Notes: generated by a model not told the origin, from the sequence alone. Shown: positions 12,337 to 23,186, counted from the stretch's first letter. The stretch is DNA of 64,000 nt from Pontederia crassipes (GCA_030549335.1 CM060194.1:69724077-69788076); one strand, 5' to 3'. Translations and numbers: made by a program.

Positions 12337-12731
12337 TGAGGGCCTGTTTGGGGACGTGGGAAAAGTTAAGAAACTTTGATAAATTGCAGTTTTCTTTCTT
12401 ATGGCAGCAAAAATGACCAAATGGTGTTTGAACGCTGATTTTTTTCAATTCAAAACCAGGGTTTTAAGCTCATTACGTTGTAAAAAAAATAGGAGGTCTG
12501 GGCTACGTATTTTTTTCCTTTGGCCAGCTCCTTAGGTGGGATTAGACATAAAGCAAAGTTTTGCAATCAATTTATTATTTTTTTTCTACCGTTACGTTGA
12601 GCAACCAAACACCTCTCATCTAATTTTTTTTAGATGTTTATAAACTATGGTATGGTACTTTTTGACAATTGACATGCCATAAGATTTTTTATTCTATAGG
12701 ATAAAATACTTTTCAGCCAAACAGGCCCTCA
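12337..12731. mobile_element. MITE, 395 bp
   Basis: The ends are perfect 15-bp inverted repeats: TGAGGGCCTGTTTGG at 12337-12351 and CCAAACAGGCCCTCA at 12717-12731. Both are flanked by TTC, a possible 3-bp target duplication. The GGGCCTGTTTGG terminus is common in plant MITEs, particularly PIF/Harbinger-type Tourist elements, which make 3-bp duplications. The interior has no coding sequence. Superfamily assignment is tentative. Confidence 0.75.
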
Positions 12732-12930
12732 TTCTAAAATCACCCTGGATCTTTTACAAATTTCACTATACTCTATTCAAAAAGGAGTGTTTGTGCAACT
12801 GAACTCCATGTATGACCAACTAACGATTGAAATTTCAATATGAGGTAACTCTATCCGACATTATCTATTTTTTTTTTATTTTAACTCTACCGAAAATTTT
12901 GGTCCGCAAATCTCTTGAACTAAAGTTCTT

Positions 12931-13013
12931 ACGAGAACTTGTCATTGCCAAGTAAGAAATAGAGAAGAACGGACGAGAACTTGTCGTTGCCAAGTAAGAA
13001 TTAGAGAAGAAAA
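12931..13013. repeat. Two-copy tandem repeat, period 42 bp
   Basis: The unit beginning ACGAGAACTTGTC and ending TAGAGAAGAA occurs at 12931 and again at 12973 with very few differences. It is a local duplication in intergenic DNA. Confidence 0.85.
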
Positions 13014-13545
13014 CGTCGCGTCGACCGGGAAAATTCTGAAATTTCGTTCAATTATTTGTCAAACGCTGAGTGATCCTCCTTAATTTCCGTCGTTGCGAAA
13101 CACTGGCATTGAGCATTACAGCTTTACTTTGCATTACCATTTTAAAAAAAAAAACTGTCTCCCTGGCATGAAGCCCATGCTCAACACTCAACAGCCGAGC
13201 AAGCAAAAGCTCTCACCAGTCACCACAATCGTCTACATCAGATATACAACAAACTCTAGCAAAATAAGGCCTAAAGGTGCATCAATGCAAACTTTGAGGC
13301 GTGTGGTCACTGGCGAGCGCCGTTCACTGCGCCTCATGCTCAGTCTCTTGCCTGCAAATGTTGAGCAACACAAGTCCAAACTACAACATGTTGGGCACAG
13401 CAAAATTTATATATATATATATATAAAAGATGAGAACCTCCAGTTGGGGCGTGCGTCAGATTTAATATCTTCCGACAGCAGTTTCTATTTCACACTCCAT
13501 GACCTGATCATTCATGTTGCTAATATATATGATAACTTATTACTT

Positions 13546-14097
13546 TCAAAGGAAAAAGAAAAAGAGAGAAAAAGCAGAAAGCAGAGCACCATGCAGCACC
13601 TTCCTGAGGGTGACAGAGGCCAAAGATGTGTTCTTAAGCCTATCCTTGCTGTTAGGTGTGTGGAGTAGCGGAGACGCTGCGAGTGCCCCCAACTTCCTGA
13701 GCTGCACCCTGACAAGTTTCCTGTACACAAACGCTGCACCTCTGAACCATTCAAAGTCACAAATATACGTTAAATACTTAAATTAGCTGTTGAAAGCAAC
13801 ACAACATGCCTAATGCTGCAGCTATTTGTTCACCTTACCAGTCCAAGATGGGCTCGGCCACCATGTCGAAGAGTTTTAGCAAGGAATACACGATCCAGTA
13901 GGCTAGACACTGTTCAACATCTCGCATCGAACGGCTCTCGATGGCCTGAATTGTCGCGCACCTTACATCAATCAACCCATCCCCAAACACAAACGCATGC
14001 AGAAGTCAGATCAAATGCCCTCCTCCATCCATGGAAAATAAAAGACAGAACAGTAAATGGTCACACATGCAGTGGGTACAACAGCATCAGAATTGAC
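13546..14097 (-). pseudogene. HVA22-family pseudogene
   Basis: A diverged copy of the HVA22 gene at 18352-19174, same orientation. Exon 2 (14071-14097, 27 nt) and exon 3 (13839-13961, 123 nt) keep exactly the lengths and phases of the intact copy and still encode the IQAIES-type and AYWIVYSLLKLFDMVAEPIL segments. Three breaks show decay. No exon 1 equivalent was found upstream. The donor after exon 2 is GC (CT|GCATGT), not GT. The first 19 codons or so of exon 4, which should give the WYHIKLMLTAW membrane segment, are missing, so homology resumes abruptly at FRGAAFVYRKLVRVQLRKLG near 13750. Joining exon 3 to the AG present there makes a stop codon. It is most likely non-functional, though a rearranged transcript cannot be excluded. 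Confidence 0.75.
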
Positions 14098-15312
14098 CTG
14101 CACGACATCCATATCAAAGTTAGGGCCAGAGCTCGCTGAAGTGAACTGAACTGAGAAGAATTGTTGGAAACGCATTTGTATAAATAGGATATGATTGCAA
14201 AACATATAAATCTAGAGAGCAGTTAAGTAGTTACCTATTGCTTGCAGAACCCGTAGGATGAGAATTATGTTTCTTTTCCATGTCCTAATTAAATTCCTTT
14301 GGTCGTCAATATCAGCAAAACCTACCTCAGGATAAATTGCATCATCTAGATGGAGTAAAATAAATGGATAGTTCCCATCTAGACCAGAAAAGGCCTTGTG
14401 TACGGCCATGTGTAGACCATGTATGCTGCCGCGCATGGGCCGGCCACGAGTAGCGCGCGCAGCGCGTCCAACCGGGCGTGTGGCAGGCACTCTCAGCGAC
14501 CAGGCTGCCACCCACTCGCGCGTGCTGGGCCTAGCCCAGTTGACACTTTTGAGTCTACTACTTTGCGATTATAGATTTTTTTTTTGGTTTCGTTTTGGCA
14601 CATTGTCGCACTTAAAAGTTTCGTATTGCTCATTTGCTAATTATTTCATTTCTAGAAATATTTATATATCACAGAGAGAACAGGTTTCGAACTTAAAAAA
14701 TGAAATTGACGTTAAAATTTTAAGAGTGATCATAAGCACACTGCTAAATTATAAATGATATTAAGAGATATTCTATCGGTTCAAAACTTTAATTTAAAAG
14801 TCTAATAAATTATTTTTTTATTTCCATAAATAAAATAAACGATTAATATTTTATTAGAGGGATAAAATATTACGTATTTACTTAATTGGTCCAAAGGTCA
14901 CCTCTACCAGCCAAGCACATGGTCACTCATGCTGTCCACCCCTATCACCCGCATGGACATGAAAATGTAAGACCGAGGATAATCAGAATTGTAATATCAG
15001 ATCAATAATGCTCACAATATTAATCTAACGGTGGTTGGCTCAACTAGTGACGAAGTTGAATCCCAAGCGTTCGCTAAGTGTAAATAGCTCCATATTCGAT
15101 TCTTAGAGCCATCACTTTGACTAGGGAATAAATCATTACCGTTCTATCTTTCTGACTCCGGATTAGTCGAGTGCTATTAGCTTCGGACATCGGAGGTCTC
15201 CGGTAGACTCGGGCCAGCATCCAAAAAATAATACTCATAATGTTGTGCGCTTATATGTACGAATGCATATATACATATATATAATAATAATAATACATAC
15301 ATATATATATAT
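14098..15312. other. Intergenic DNA with a GC-rich island at 14400-14540
   Basis: The island at 14400-14540 is rich in GCGCGC-type strings and yields an open minus-strand frame (14212-14511) with no recognised domain. The part near 14990-15200 reads like a weathered SINE or other short repeat (a GGCTCAACTAGTGA string followed by ATTCGATTC), but borders could not be set. Confidence 0.4.
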
Positions 15313-15775
15313 GGTATAATGGTTGTGTAGCGCCTTAATGGTGAAACTTCGTGCAATGCTTCCATCCTGACCGTTGACGATTGTTGAACGGTGAGGATTA
15401 AAATCACCGGGGCATCCCTAAAATCACCCCTCTAAAACAATCCAAAATCTCTTGCTGAGACGAGAGCCCTCTTTTGTTGTTGCCCTAGGCGAGATCCCCA
15501 TTTTGCCGTTGCTGTGTTGGAGCCGATCGTCGCTCGCGAACTTTGCGGTAAGTGTATTTCTGTCTCATTTTAACTTTTTTTAGTGTTGTGCGAAGTTGAT
15601 CATTGGGATCTGGTGTGCGAAGCTGATCATTAGGGTCTGTTGTCATTTTTTAGTGTTGTGTGAAGCCCCCCTTTCTCTGCAACTACCCTAGACGAATGAA
15701 AATGGAATGGAATGAAGACGAAACCTCCTGGTCGAATGAAGTTGAGCCTTGATGCTGAGCACTCTCACCTTCATT
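15313..15775 (+). repeat. Left arm of the ndhC-carrying element
   Basis: Inverted partner of 16097-16563. Shared strings include CCTAGGCGAGAT/ATCTCACCTAGG, TGTTGGAGCCGATCG/CGATCGACTCCAACA and GAGCACTCTCACCTT/AAGGTGAGAGTGCTC. The last of these marks the inner edge. Confidence 0.85.
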
Positions 15776-15789
15776 TATGAATGTCAAGT

Positions 15790-16096
15790 GAGACTGAACC
15801 AACAATTGGGATAAGCACGAAAATTAAAGCTTCAATAAATATAGATATACCCAATATATCGAAACTCACTGCCCGCGAATAAAGAAAGACCGTTTCAACA
15901 TAAAAAATAACAAAAATGAGAGGAAACATGTAATAGCATATTCAGAATTATAACCAAGCATCCCCCATGGGTTCTATACCCGATTCATAACTAGAGAGCT
16001 TCTCTGGCCTTTCACTATCAGGGGCTAAAACTCCAAAAATTACAAATGCCAAGATAGGAATAACACTTGATATTATTAGAAATGCCCAAAAAATAT
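15790..16096 (-). pseudogene. ndhC: Plastid-derived ndhC fragment (NUPT)
   Basis: ndhC encodes subunit 3 of the thylakoid NAD(P)H dehydrogenase complex, a small three-helix membrane protein. On the minus strand the translation reads [17 protein letters not shown], then [20 protein letters not shown], then [24 protein letters not shown] and IVG. These are hallmark ndhC segments covering roughly codons 9-106 of about 120. The true start and C-terminus are absent. Two in-frame stops follow GDAWL where the plastid gene has CAA and CGA, so both are C-to-T changes as expected from cytosine methylation decay in nuclear DNA. The fragment fills the space between the two inverted arms. It cannot encode a working subunit. 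Confidence 0.9.
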
Positions 16097-16563
16097 AAGG
16101 TGAGAGTGCTCACCATCAAGGCTCAACTTCATTCGTCTAGGGGGTTTCGTCTTCATTCCATTTCATCTTCATTCGTCTAGGGCAGTTGTAGAGAAAGGGG
16201 GCTTCGCACAACACTAAAAAATGATAGCATACCCCAATGATCAGATTTGCACAGCAGATCCCAATGATCAGCTTCACATAGCACTAAAAAAAGTTAAAAT
16301 GAGACATAAATGGAGGGCTACACACTTACAGCAACGATCGACTCCAACACAACATCGAGAACATCAACGACAAAAGGGGTATCTCACCTAGGGCAGCAAC
16401 AAAAGGGGGCTCTCGTCCTGATAAGAGGTTTTGGGTTGTTTTAGAGGGGTGGTTTTAGTGACGTCCCGGTGTTTTTAATCCTAATCGTTCAGCAATCGTC
16501 AATGGCCAGGATGGAAGCATTGCACGAGGTTCCACCATTAAGGTGCTACACAACCATTATACC
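16097..16563 (-). repeat. Right arm of the ndhC-carrying element
   Basis: Reverse-complement copy of 15313-15775 with scattered substitutions and small indels. Its inner edge (AAGGTGAGAGTGCTC) directly abuts the ndhC sequence. Confidence 0.85.
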
Positions 16564-16576
16564 CATATATATATAG

Positions 16577-17451
16577 GGTAAAATGATTGTGTTGAGCACC
16601 ATTTGCTTCACACAGTGTAGAGCGGATCGGCAACCATCCAGAGCAGATCGGATGGCTGATACGAATGCGCACGAGATATTGACAAGATTTTGTCATCATC
16701 TCATGCATTATTGAAAATACTCTCTCCTTTGTATCCCTCTCTCTCGATCTCTCTCCACCTTTTTGTATCCTTCTCGATCGATCGATCTAATGCTACGACG
16801 ACGGAGGCGAGGCGAGGCTAGGTGACGACGGATACGAGTCCACGATGGCAATGAGGCGATGATGGTTGTCTCTCTCTTGATCTACGGTTGTGACGGTGGA
16901 GCGAGGCGATGGCGGCGAATCGACGACGGAGGCGAGGCGGCGACGACTATGAGTCCATGATGGCGGTGAGGTGACGAAGGTCTTTCCCTCTTCTCTCTCT
17001 CTCCCCCTTTCTCCTCGACCATCATCGACGGCGATGAGGCTGCAAGGCGATGATGGTCGTGAGGTGATCCGATCTCTCCCCTTTCTCCCTGATCTCCCAT
17101 CTGATGACTGCAAGGCGAAGCGACAATGATGGTGAGGCAAGACGCGAGGGCGAGGGTCCAGATCGGCGACGATGGCCACTGCAACTCGTTCACGCGAGAG
17201 AGAGAGAGTGAGAGTGAGTGAGAGATAGTGAAAGAGCGGCCGGCGATGGAGGAGGGTTGGCGGTCGGCATGCTCTAAGAGAGAGAAGGAAAAGGAGGAGG
17301 GAGGGGGATCATCTCGTGAGTTGATCCTTAGCCACCAGATCAAATTTGAACGACATTTGATCTGATATGATCTAAATCGTCCGATTTGATCTGGACGATT
17401 CAGATGTCACTTCACATGGTGCTGAGCGAAAGGTGGTCAACACAATCATTT

Positions 17452-17456
<5 letters not shown>
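16577..17456. mobile_element. MULE-type element, GC-rich interior
   Basis: The left end reads GGTAAAATGATTGTGTTGAGCACC. The right end, inverted, reads TGAAATGATTGTGTTGACCACC, and both continue with a TTTGCT/TTTCGCT string. These ends resemble those of the preceding element (GGTATAATGGTTGTG). The interior is made of GGCGACGA-type degenerate repeats giving arginine/serine-rich low-complexity frames. No clean target duplication is visible because TA and CA microsatellites flank it, so the exact borders are uncertain by several bases. Confidence 0.6.

Positions 17457-17512
<56 letters not shown>
17452..17512. repeat. Compound (AC)n-(AT)n microsatellite
   Basis: About ten AC units are followed by about twenty AT units. 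The tract separates two MULE-type elements. Confidence 0.95.
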
Positions 17513-17514
<2 letters not shown>

Positions 17515-18012
17515 TCCCTTAGATGTAACTTGTATAACATCTCGATATGAATCGTTCATTTTAGATCATGCGTTCTCCCTCTCTCTCTCTCTTCTCTATT
17601 TGGATAATCGAACTTGGGCGGTGATGAGAGGAAGCAAGAATGGCATGATAGAGACCGAAGGGAGCAGGAACGCCAATGGCGGCACAAACTCGATGACGCG
17701 TGGACTCGGATTGACGACGGCAGGGTCAAATCGACGACGTGCAGGCTCATATTGAGACACCGACGATGACGCAAATTGGGGTGATGGCGCAGATCGACGA
17801 CAACATAGGTCGGTGACGAGAGGCGGCGACACAAATTGGGGATGGGGCCGACAGTCAGAGGAGAGAAAAGAGAGCATGAAGGGGGACGACGAGCACCGGA
17901 GGGGAGAGAGTAGAGAGAGAAAAAATATTAAATAACCTGCTGCTCTGAAATGAATGGTTCATATCCAGACGTTACACCAACTTACGTCCAAAATAGTGTT
18001 ACACCATGGTTA
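17513..18012. mobile_element. Third MULE-type element, left end probably truncated
   Basis: Inverted ends match over about 45 bases. The left reads TAACATCTCGATATGAATCG and on into TTCATTTTAGA. The right, inverted, reads TAACGTCTGGATATGAACCA and on into TTCATTTCAGA. The right arm continues outward (GGTGTAACACTATTTTGGACG) beyond what remains on the left, which runs into the TA repeat. The interior again is GACGACG-type low-complexity DNA. Borders are approximate. Confidence 0.55.
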
Positions 18013-18351
18013 TTATTGTATTCCAATTTTCCCTTTCATATCTAGGGATCTGCACAATTGAAACTGTAAACTCTTCTTGCAAGCAATGAAGCCATCTATA
18101 TACCTCGGGCACAATTAATTAAAAACTGTAAACCCGTACCTAGCAGACTCCCATGAGCAATCGCATGAACTTAAACAATAACATTCTAAAGAGGACCAAC
18201 CACCAGGAGCATCAAGCATGCAAATGATCGTCGCAACTGTTCGTCAGTATTACATCAAATGTTGAAGCTAAAGCAAAGTTGAAAGTTATGCTACAAATCA
18301 CACGTTAAACAGTTGTGTGTGATGAACACCTCTCTGGCTTATGCTTCATGG

Positions 18352-19174
18352 TCAGCCTGCCAAATGCCAACAGGAGAGGAGTGAATTACCGTGGAAGAAA
18401 ACAAAGGCAACCATAAACTTGACTTCTGTAGAAAGCAGAAGGAACAAAGAATACAACACCGTGACAAAGCCTCCACAAATCTCTACCATATCCTTGCTGT
18501 CAGGAGGAGCATCAGCAGCGGCGGCGCCTCCCCCAAACTTCCTGAGCTGCTCCCTGACAAATTTTTCATACACGAATGCTGCGCCTCTGAACTGTGGGAG
18601 CACCAGCCAAGCCGTCAGCATCAACTTGATGTGGTACCACGCAGGAACCCTTCACAGTGCAGAATCTTTCTTACAAATTTGACTGATGTGCCGAACAAAC
18701 AATGCACAAGAGTTTTCTTGCAATAGTTAGAAGAAGCTGTCATAGCTTTTTGCTCACTTACCAGTTCAAGACCGGCTGTGCCACGATCTCGAAGAGGGTC
18801 AGGAAGGAGTACAGGATCCAGTAGACCAGCCACTGCTCGTCGTCCATCTTCGAAGGGCTCTCGATGGCTCGAATCGAGGCATACCTTGATCGATCAACCC
18901 ATGCCCGAATTGATCACCAATCAGCACCCGGTTCAGGGAATAAAAACAATTGTGAAAAACTAAAGAACAGATCAGTAAAATGTCCTGCCACTTACAGTGG
19001 GTATAGCAGCATCAGAGTTGGCCTGCACGGCATGAATATTGTAAAACAGACAGAATTGATGAACTGAAGTGGAACAAGAACATATTAAACGGCTAAATAA
19101 AGGACAAAGGGATCAGTAATGACATACCCTGCGAAAGAGTGAAGATAACTGAGAACAGTCGCAAAGTGACCCAT
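18352..19174 (-). CDS. HVA22-like ER membrane-shaping protein (TB2/DP1 family)
   Basis: HVA22 proteins are ABA- and stress-linked plant relatives of DP1/Yop1, which bend tubular ER. Four exons join in frame: 19128-19174, 18996-19022, 18762-18884 and 18352-18649, giving 164 residues. All introns are GT-AG. Exon 1 encodes MGHFATVLSYLHSFAG and exon 2 PTLMLLYPL. Exon 3 gives ASIRAIESPSKMDDEQWLVY followed by ILYSFLTLFEIVAQPVL. Exon 4 gives WYHIKLMLTAWLVLPQFRGA followed by YEKFVREQLRKFGGG. These are the diagnostic family blocks in the usual order, with hydrophobic hairpins in the N-terminal 100 residues. After GGG the tail is unusual: alanine-rich, then a hydrophobic stretch (FVTVLYSLFLLL). A GT after the DM codons (GATATG|GTAGAG) could splice this tail away, so the C-terminus is uncertain. 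The start at 19174 is fixed by the family's conserved N-terminus. A broken paralogue lies about 4.3 kb away on the same strand. Confidence 0.88.
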
Positions 19175-20239
19175 GGCTGATCGATTACTCTATGGATGAA
19201 TTCCCCTTGAAGGTTGTCTGGCCAACAGGTACCTTGAATTGAGAAGTTGATGGGTGGAAAAGAGAGCACAGTAGTTGGGGTTCGGGCGATCGAATGTAGG
19301 GAGGGAGACGGGGGACAAATGTTCCAAAGTTTTCTAATTTTAAATATAAGAGTTCCGTAATTCGAGATACAATACAACCATAAAAAGGTGTATAAAAACA
19401 AAGTGCAAACTTCAATAAAATGGTTGCACCTGAATCCTGAAGCTGTAGAATCAACGCTGCATGCTCTGAGACACTGCTCTGCTGCAATGATGGTACGAAA
19501 AAAAACTATTGCCTTCCGGGCACTCTTCTTATTTGCAGAGCTACGGCCATGGCTCACCTATAATCTCAACTCGAAAGGGATGATCGTGCGCTTTTGTTGT
19601 GGGAATCCGGGTATTGTGGACATGGAGAAATTGTGATGCTATGATTTCCATTGGACCATTTAGTGCAGGGTTATTGGAGAAAATTTCCATCCCATGCATT
19701 CCAGATTTCATTTTGGAGTTGGTCATTTCAGTAGGATCCTGTCCCAACGCTGATTAGTCTGATGCTTTGTTGATTTTGTTCTTGATTAAACTGAGTTTGT
19801 TAAAATAAGATCTCTCGGTTTGATTCTTAAATATAAAAAGAAAATAATTCAATTGGATCGAAGCGGTAGAGTAAATAACACACAAGAATACGAACGAATA
19901 TAATTCTGTCATTATAGTGGAACAGCTTATGTTTTATTTTGATATTATTTAGGCTTACTTTTTTTATAACAATAAAAAATAGAAAAAGAAAAAATATACA
20001 TATTCATTACTCCAACATTTAATTGCATCTTTCTTTCAGTAATTACAAGTCCATTATATAACCATTTAGTTCAGCATATTAATTGATATAGCCATCGATC
20101 ACACTTGACGAGCAAAGAGAACACGTGCGTAAAAATAAGAAACCATGCACATCATGCATTCATGACACATAGGATCGAAAGTAGCATCATTTTCTTCGGT
20201 CGCACATCCAAGGTATGACAGGCACACTGCTAGTATCGA
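19175..20239. other. Intergenic DNA between the HVA22 and CLE genes
   Basis: It contains the HVA22 promoter region and the 3' flank of the minus-strand CLE gene. No further gene, RNA or repeat was recognised. Confidence 0.5.
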
Positions 20240-20560
20240 TCATGGTGCATAGGACAGAGGTGTTGAACCTGTTTTGTCTCCTCCATGCTTAGACACAGCT
20301 GGAGGTTGCAAAGGATTCGGTCCTGACGGAACCACGCGATAACTCGGAAGCAAGTCTGCGTGTCCAGCCGTGTCTCCGGCACCGGCGTTAGCGAATTCAT
20401 AGTTTGAGCTCGCTCTCGAAAGCTCACAGCCGTTGTTCAGTACACCATGATAAGTTCGGCCTGAGACCTTGTTAGGGTTTCCAAGCCTTGAACTCACAGC
20501 ATTGCCTAGGAGCAACGTTAGGAGTAGCACAATGCAAAGTGTTGCTATTGTTCTCTCCAT
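20240..20560 (-). CDS. CLE signalling peptide precursor (left member of a divergent pair)
   Basis: CLE (CLAVATA3/ESR-related) genes encode secreted 12-13 residue peptides read by leucine-rich-repeat receptor kinases to control stem-cell and vascular fate. This intronless frame gives 106 residues from MERTIATLC. Residues 1-24 form a signal peptide (IATLCIVLLLTLLLGNAVSS). A variable region follows, and residues 75-86 are the CLE motif RVVPSGPNPLQP. Prolines at motif positions 4 and 7 are the usual hydroxylation sites. An upstream in-frame ATG at 20584 would add eight residues before the hydrophobic core; 20560 is chosen because it aligns with the partner gene's start. A 20-residue tail follows the motif. 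The motif ends Q-P where most CLEs have H-N. It is divergent from the partner at 23278, about 2.7 kb away. Family is firm; receptor and role are unknown. Confidence 0.87.
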   Translation of the reverse strand: MERTIATLCIVLLLTLLLGNAVSSRLGNPNKVSGRTYHGVLNNGCELSRASSNYEFANAGAGDTAGHADLLPSYRVVPSGPNPLQPPAVSKHGGDKTGSTPLSYAP

Positions 20561-20659
20561 ATCTGGTTCCTTAATCTCTTGCACTTACTTAACTAGCTAG
20601 TAGGCGTTTTTTTTTTTTTTTTGGGTTTGCATGTTCTCATGCTCATCGACCTTATGGAA

Positions 20660-20668
20660 CTTATATAT
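20660..20668 (-). promoter_or_regulatory. TATA-like element of the left CLE gene
   Basis: The minus strand reads ATATATAAG about 100 bases upstream of the preferred ATG at 20560, a position that fits a short leader. A 15-base T run (+ strand) lies between it and the gene. Confidence 0.45.
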
Positions 20669-23186
20669 GTTCTGGAGAAGTGTGATTGTGCACTCATCCA
20701 CTTAATTTTAAGGCTTGGCATATGATGTAAGTTTCTGGGAAATTAATGTCTGTGTCTTTAGGGTTTTTACGGTAACCTACCTGTAGTAGCATGATCATTT
20801 CTTTACCTGTGACCATCTCTTTCCTTTCCACTTTGGTTCGGTATCCATCTCTTTCCCACAACTACACTAAGCTTTCGATTATTTACTAGCCATGTGTTGC
20901 ATGCTTCTTGATGTGAATGCCTAGTACTTGAAGTTAGGTATAAGTGGTGTTAGCACCTGGGACTAGCAATAGTAAATCTTTATGGATGTTTCAAAAAAAA
21001 ACATTATTTTTTGCATTAATTTTAATATGCAAGCTCGGAAGTCTATTGGGTGTTAAGTAGTGTGTTTCCCTCGGAGGAAACTCCTGGATATCTTATGCTT
21101 TCAGAGTTCAATTTCTCAACCTCCTCTTTTCAAGATTAAATTCTTTATGACTCCATCAATATTTTTTGTTTTTATTTATTGGTGTCGAGGATTATTAATT
21201 CGACATTACTGCATCAATCAAATTTAATTACTACCTCTCTACCAGTTGATCATATTTTAGAAAATTAAAGTCTACATATGGCAACTTGTCAAAATTATAA
21301 TAGGCTAGCAATAGGGAGGTCTAGAAGTTTGGTAGATGGTGTTCACTTGGGAAGCCAAACCCTGGTTCTTTGTCTATTAAAAGGAACCGTGGATTCATTT
21401 GGATTAACTTTTGTATATATATATTTTTTTCAATTGTCACCTCACATCTCACATGACGTTAAGGAGCGCACTGATGATAGGTTAAAATTTTGGTCCACCA
21501 TTAAGTCCGACTAATTCGATATCATCTCATACAACACGTCAAATTCAATCAAGAATTGCTATCAACTCCACCCAATCTGTTGGTAACTTTTGTATATATT
21601 TTCTAAAGATACATAAAAAGAACAAAGACTTCACAAAGAAAGTTTTAAGTGGTCGACAGCAGGGAAATCGTACACATCAAAATTAGGATGGAACAATTGT
21701 CTAAAGCAAAGCTCAGTGCTATGTACTTATGTATAGAGAGAGAAATTAATTTATAATCTTGCACCTTTTTTTGACTTGTCCATTATATACAGAGAGTACT
21801 AGAGTGGATACATATTTTGTTTTAATGCAAATATGACAGAATCATAAATCCTTGCGATCAACTAGGGTTAGATGACACTTCATTTAACAATGATGAGTTA
21901 CCATTATATTTCAGAAAAATACTTTGACTTATATGTTAATTAAATCCTGTCTTTTTTTTTCTTTGCACTAGACTAATTACAAATAAATATGTTGTTCTAG
22001 TACATTCGATTACCTTGTTGTCCACCACCCCTTCTTCACGGCGGTTTCAATATATAGACCACACCACCATATACAGCTCCGAGGTGCTAGCACCACTTAT
22101 GACTTATCTGTGAATTAATTACAAAAAGTAGCAGCCAGATCCAAATTTATTCATTCATCAGCTTCCATAAAGATTATAAGTGAATATGCTCTCCTTAACA
22201 GTGGTATGGACTTCGAAAAGTTAATTCGTCTTCTATAGTGCTACCACCACATATGACATACCTAATTTCAATACCATAAGTTTTAGCATTAATTGTGCAT
22301 TTTGATATGTCTTGAAATTGTACCATATATTCAAAATTATAAAAATATGTTAAAAAAAACTAAGGAGTTGTGCCCAAGCCATTACCCACCATTGATTTTT
22401 GAGGTGGCGCCGAAGGCGAAATTTCTGGCATTGTGGACATTTATGTAAGAGGATTATGATTTATTATGTTGTACTCCTTTTCATCTATGGCGAAATCGTT
22501 TTTGCAACGTTCTCTTTGGAATATGGATGTTTTTCTTTCATACTGTAAAAAATCATCCTGTAAAATTTGTTTTTCTTATTTATTTATTAGTGTATCTTCG
22601 ATATTCTATTCCCAACCTACGATATATTATTTAATTGGGTAAAGATGCAACTGATATATAATATGCCCCCTTTAAAAGAATAATGAACTATGGCTTGTCT
22701 CCCAAGTGCTAACACCACCTGTCTGAATCTTCAAGTACTAAATACGCCCATCAGAACAGACTGGAGTTCCAGGAAACAACTAAGCCCTTAGTTTATTTGT
22801 CGAAAGAGATGGTTACCAGATTGAAGTGGAAGTGTGCGATCAGATGGCTAATTGATAGCAGCTTCTTGTTGCTTAGTAAAATTTTTTAATTCGAATTTTT
22901 GTGAATATAAAAAATTTTCGATGGAAGTCTCATTCGTCATAGTGAAACGTGCTGTTCGAAGTGATATCATATTAATCGATCTCGACGATGAATCGAGACT
23001 CCAAACATGCAAGCGAAAATAAAAGATGGCTAATGGTTGGATAAATGACACGTGCAATTTAAAAAGTGATTATACTATTAAATAAAGATATTCACGAAAG
23101 GTCATGCATTCCTCATCTTAATTACGTCACAAGTACGTACTGGTCAGAGTGTGGAACTTATGATCATTTTCCTCCATCATCCGAGC
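20669..23186. other. Shared upstream region of the divergent CLE pair
   Basis: This 2.5-kb AT-rich spacer lies between the two divergent CLE genes and probably holds control elements for both. No other gene is supported. Short strings such as GCTAGCACCACTTATGAC (near 22087) and GTGCTACCACCACATATGAC (near 22238) recur loosely and may be repeat debris. Confidence 0.5.

Larger units (their letters stand above)
15313..16563. mobile_element. MULE-type long-TIR element carrying plastid ndhC DNA, 1.25 kb
   Basis: Two arms of about 465 bases are inverted copies of each other. The left begins GGTATAATGGTTGTGTAGC at 15313; the right ends GCTACACAACCATTATACC at 16563. Flanking 9-mers are TATATATAT and CATATATAT, an 8/9 match consistent with a MULE-like target duplication, although the site is a TA repeat and so weak evidence. 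The roughly 320 bases between the arms are almost entirely a chloroplast ndhC fragment. There is no transposase, so the element is non-autonomous. A neighbouring element at 16577 has similar ends and probably belongs to the same family. Confidence 0.8.

Noticed and set aside
14212-14511. Minus-strand 99-codon frame upstream of the HVA22 pseudogene
   Set aside because: It does not match the missing HVA22 exon 1 and shows no known domain.
16793-17343. Minus-strand frames of 128 and 153 codons
   Set aside because: Ser/Arg/Pro-rich low-complexity translations of the MULE interior.
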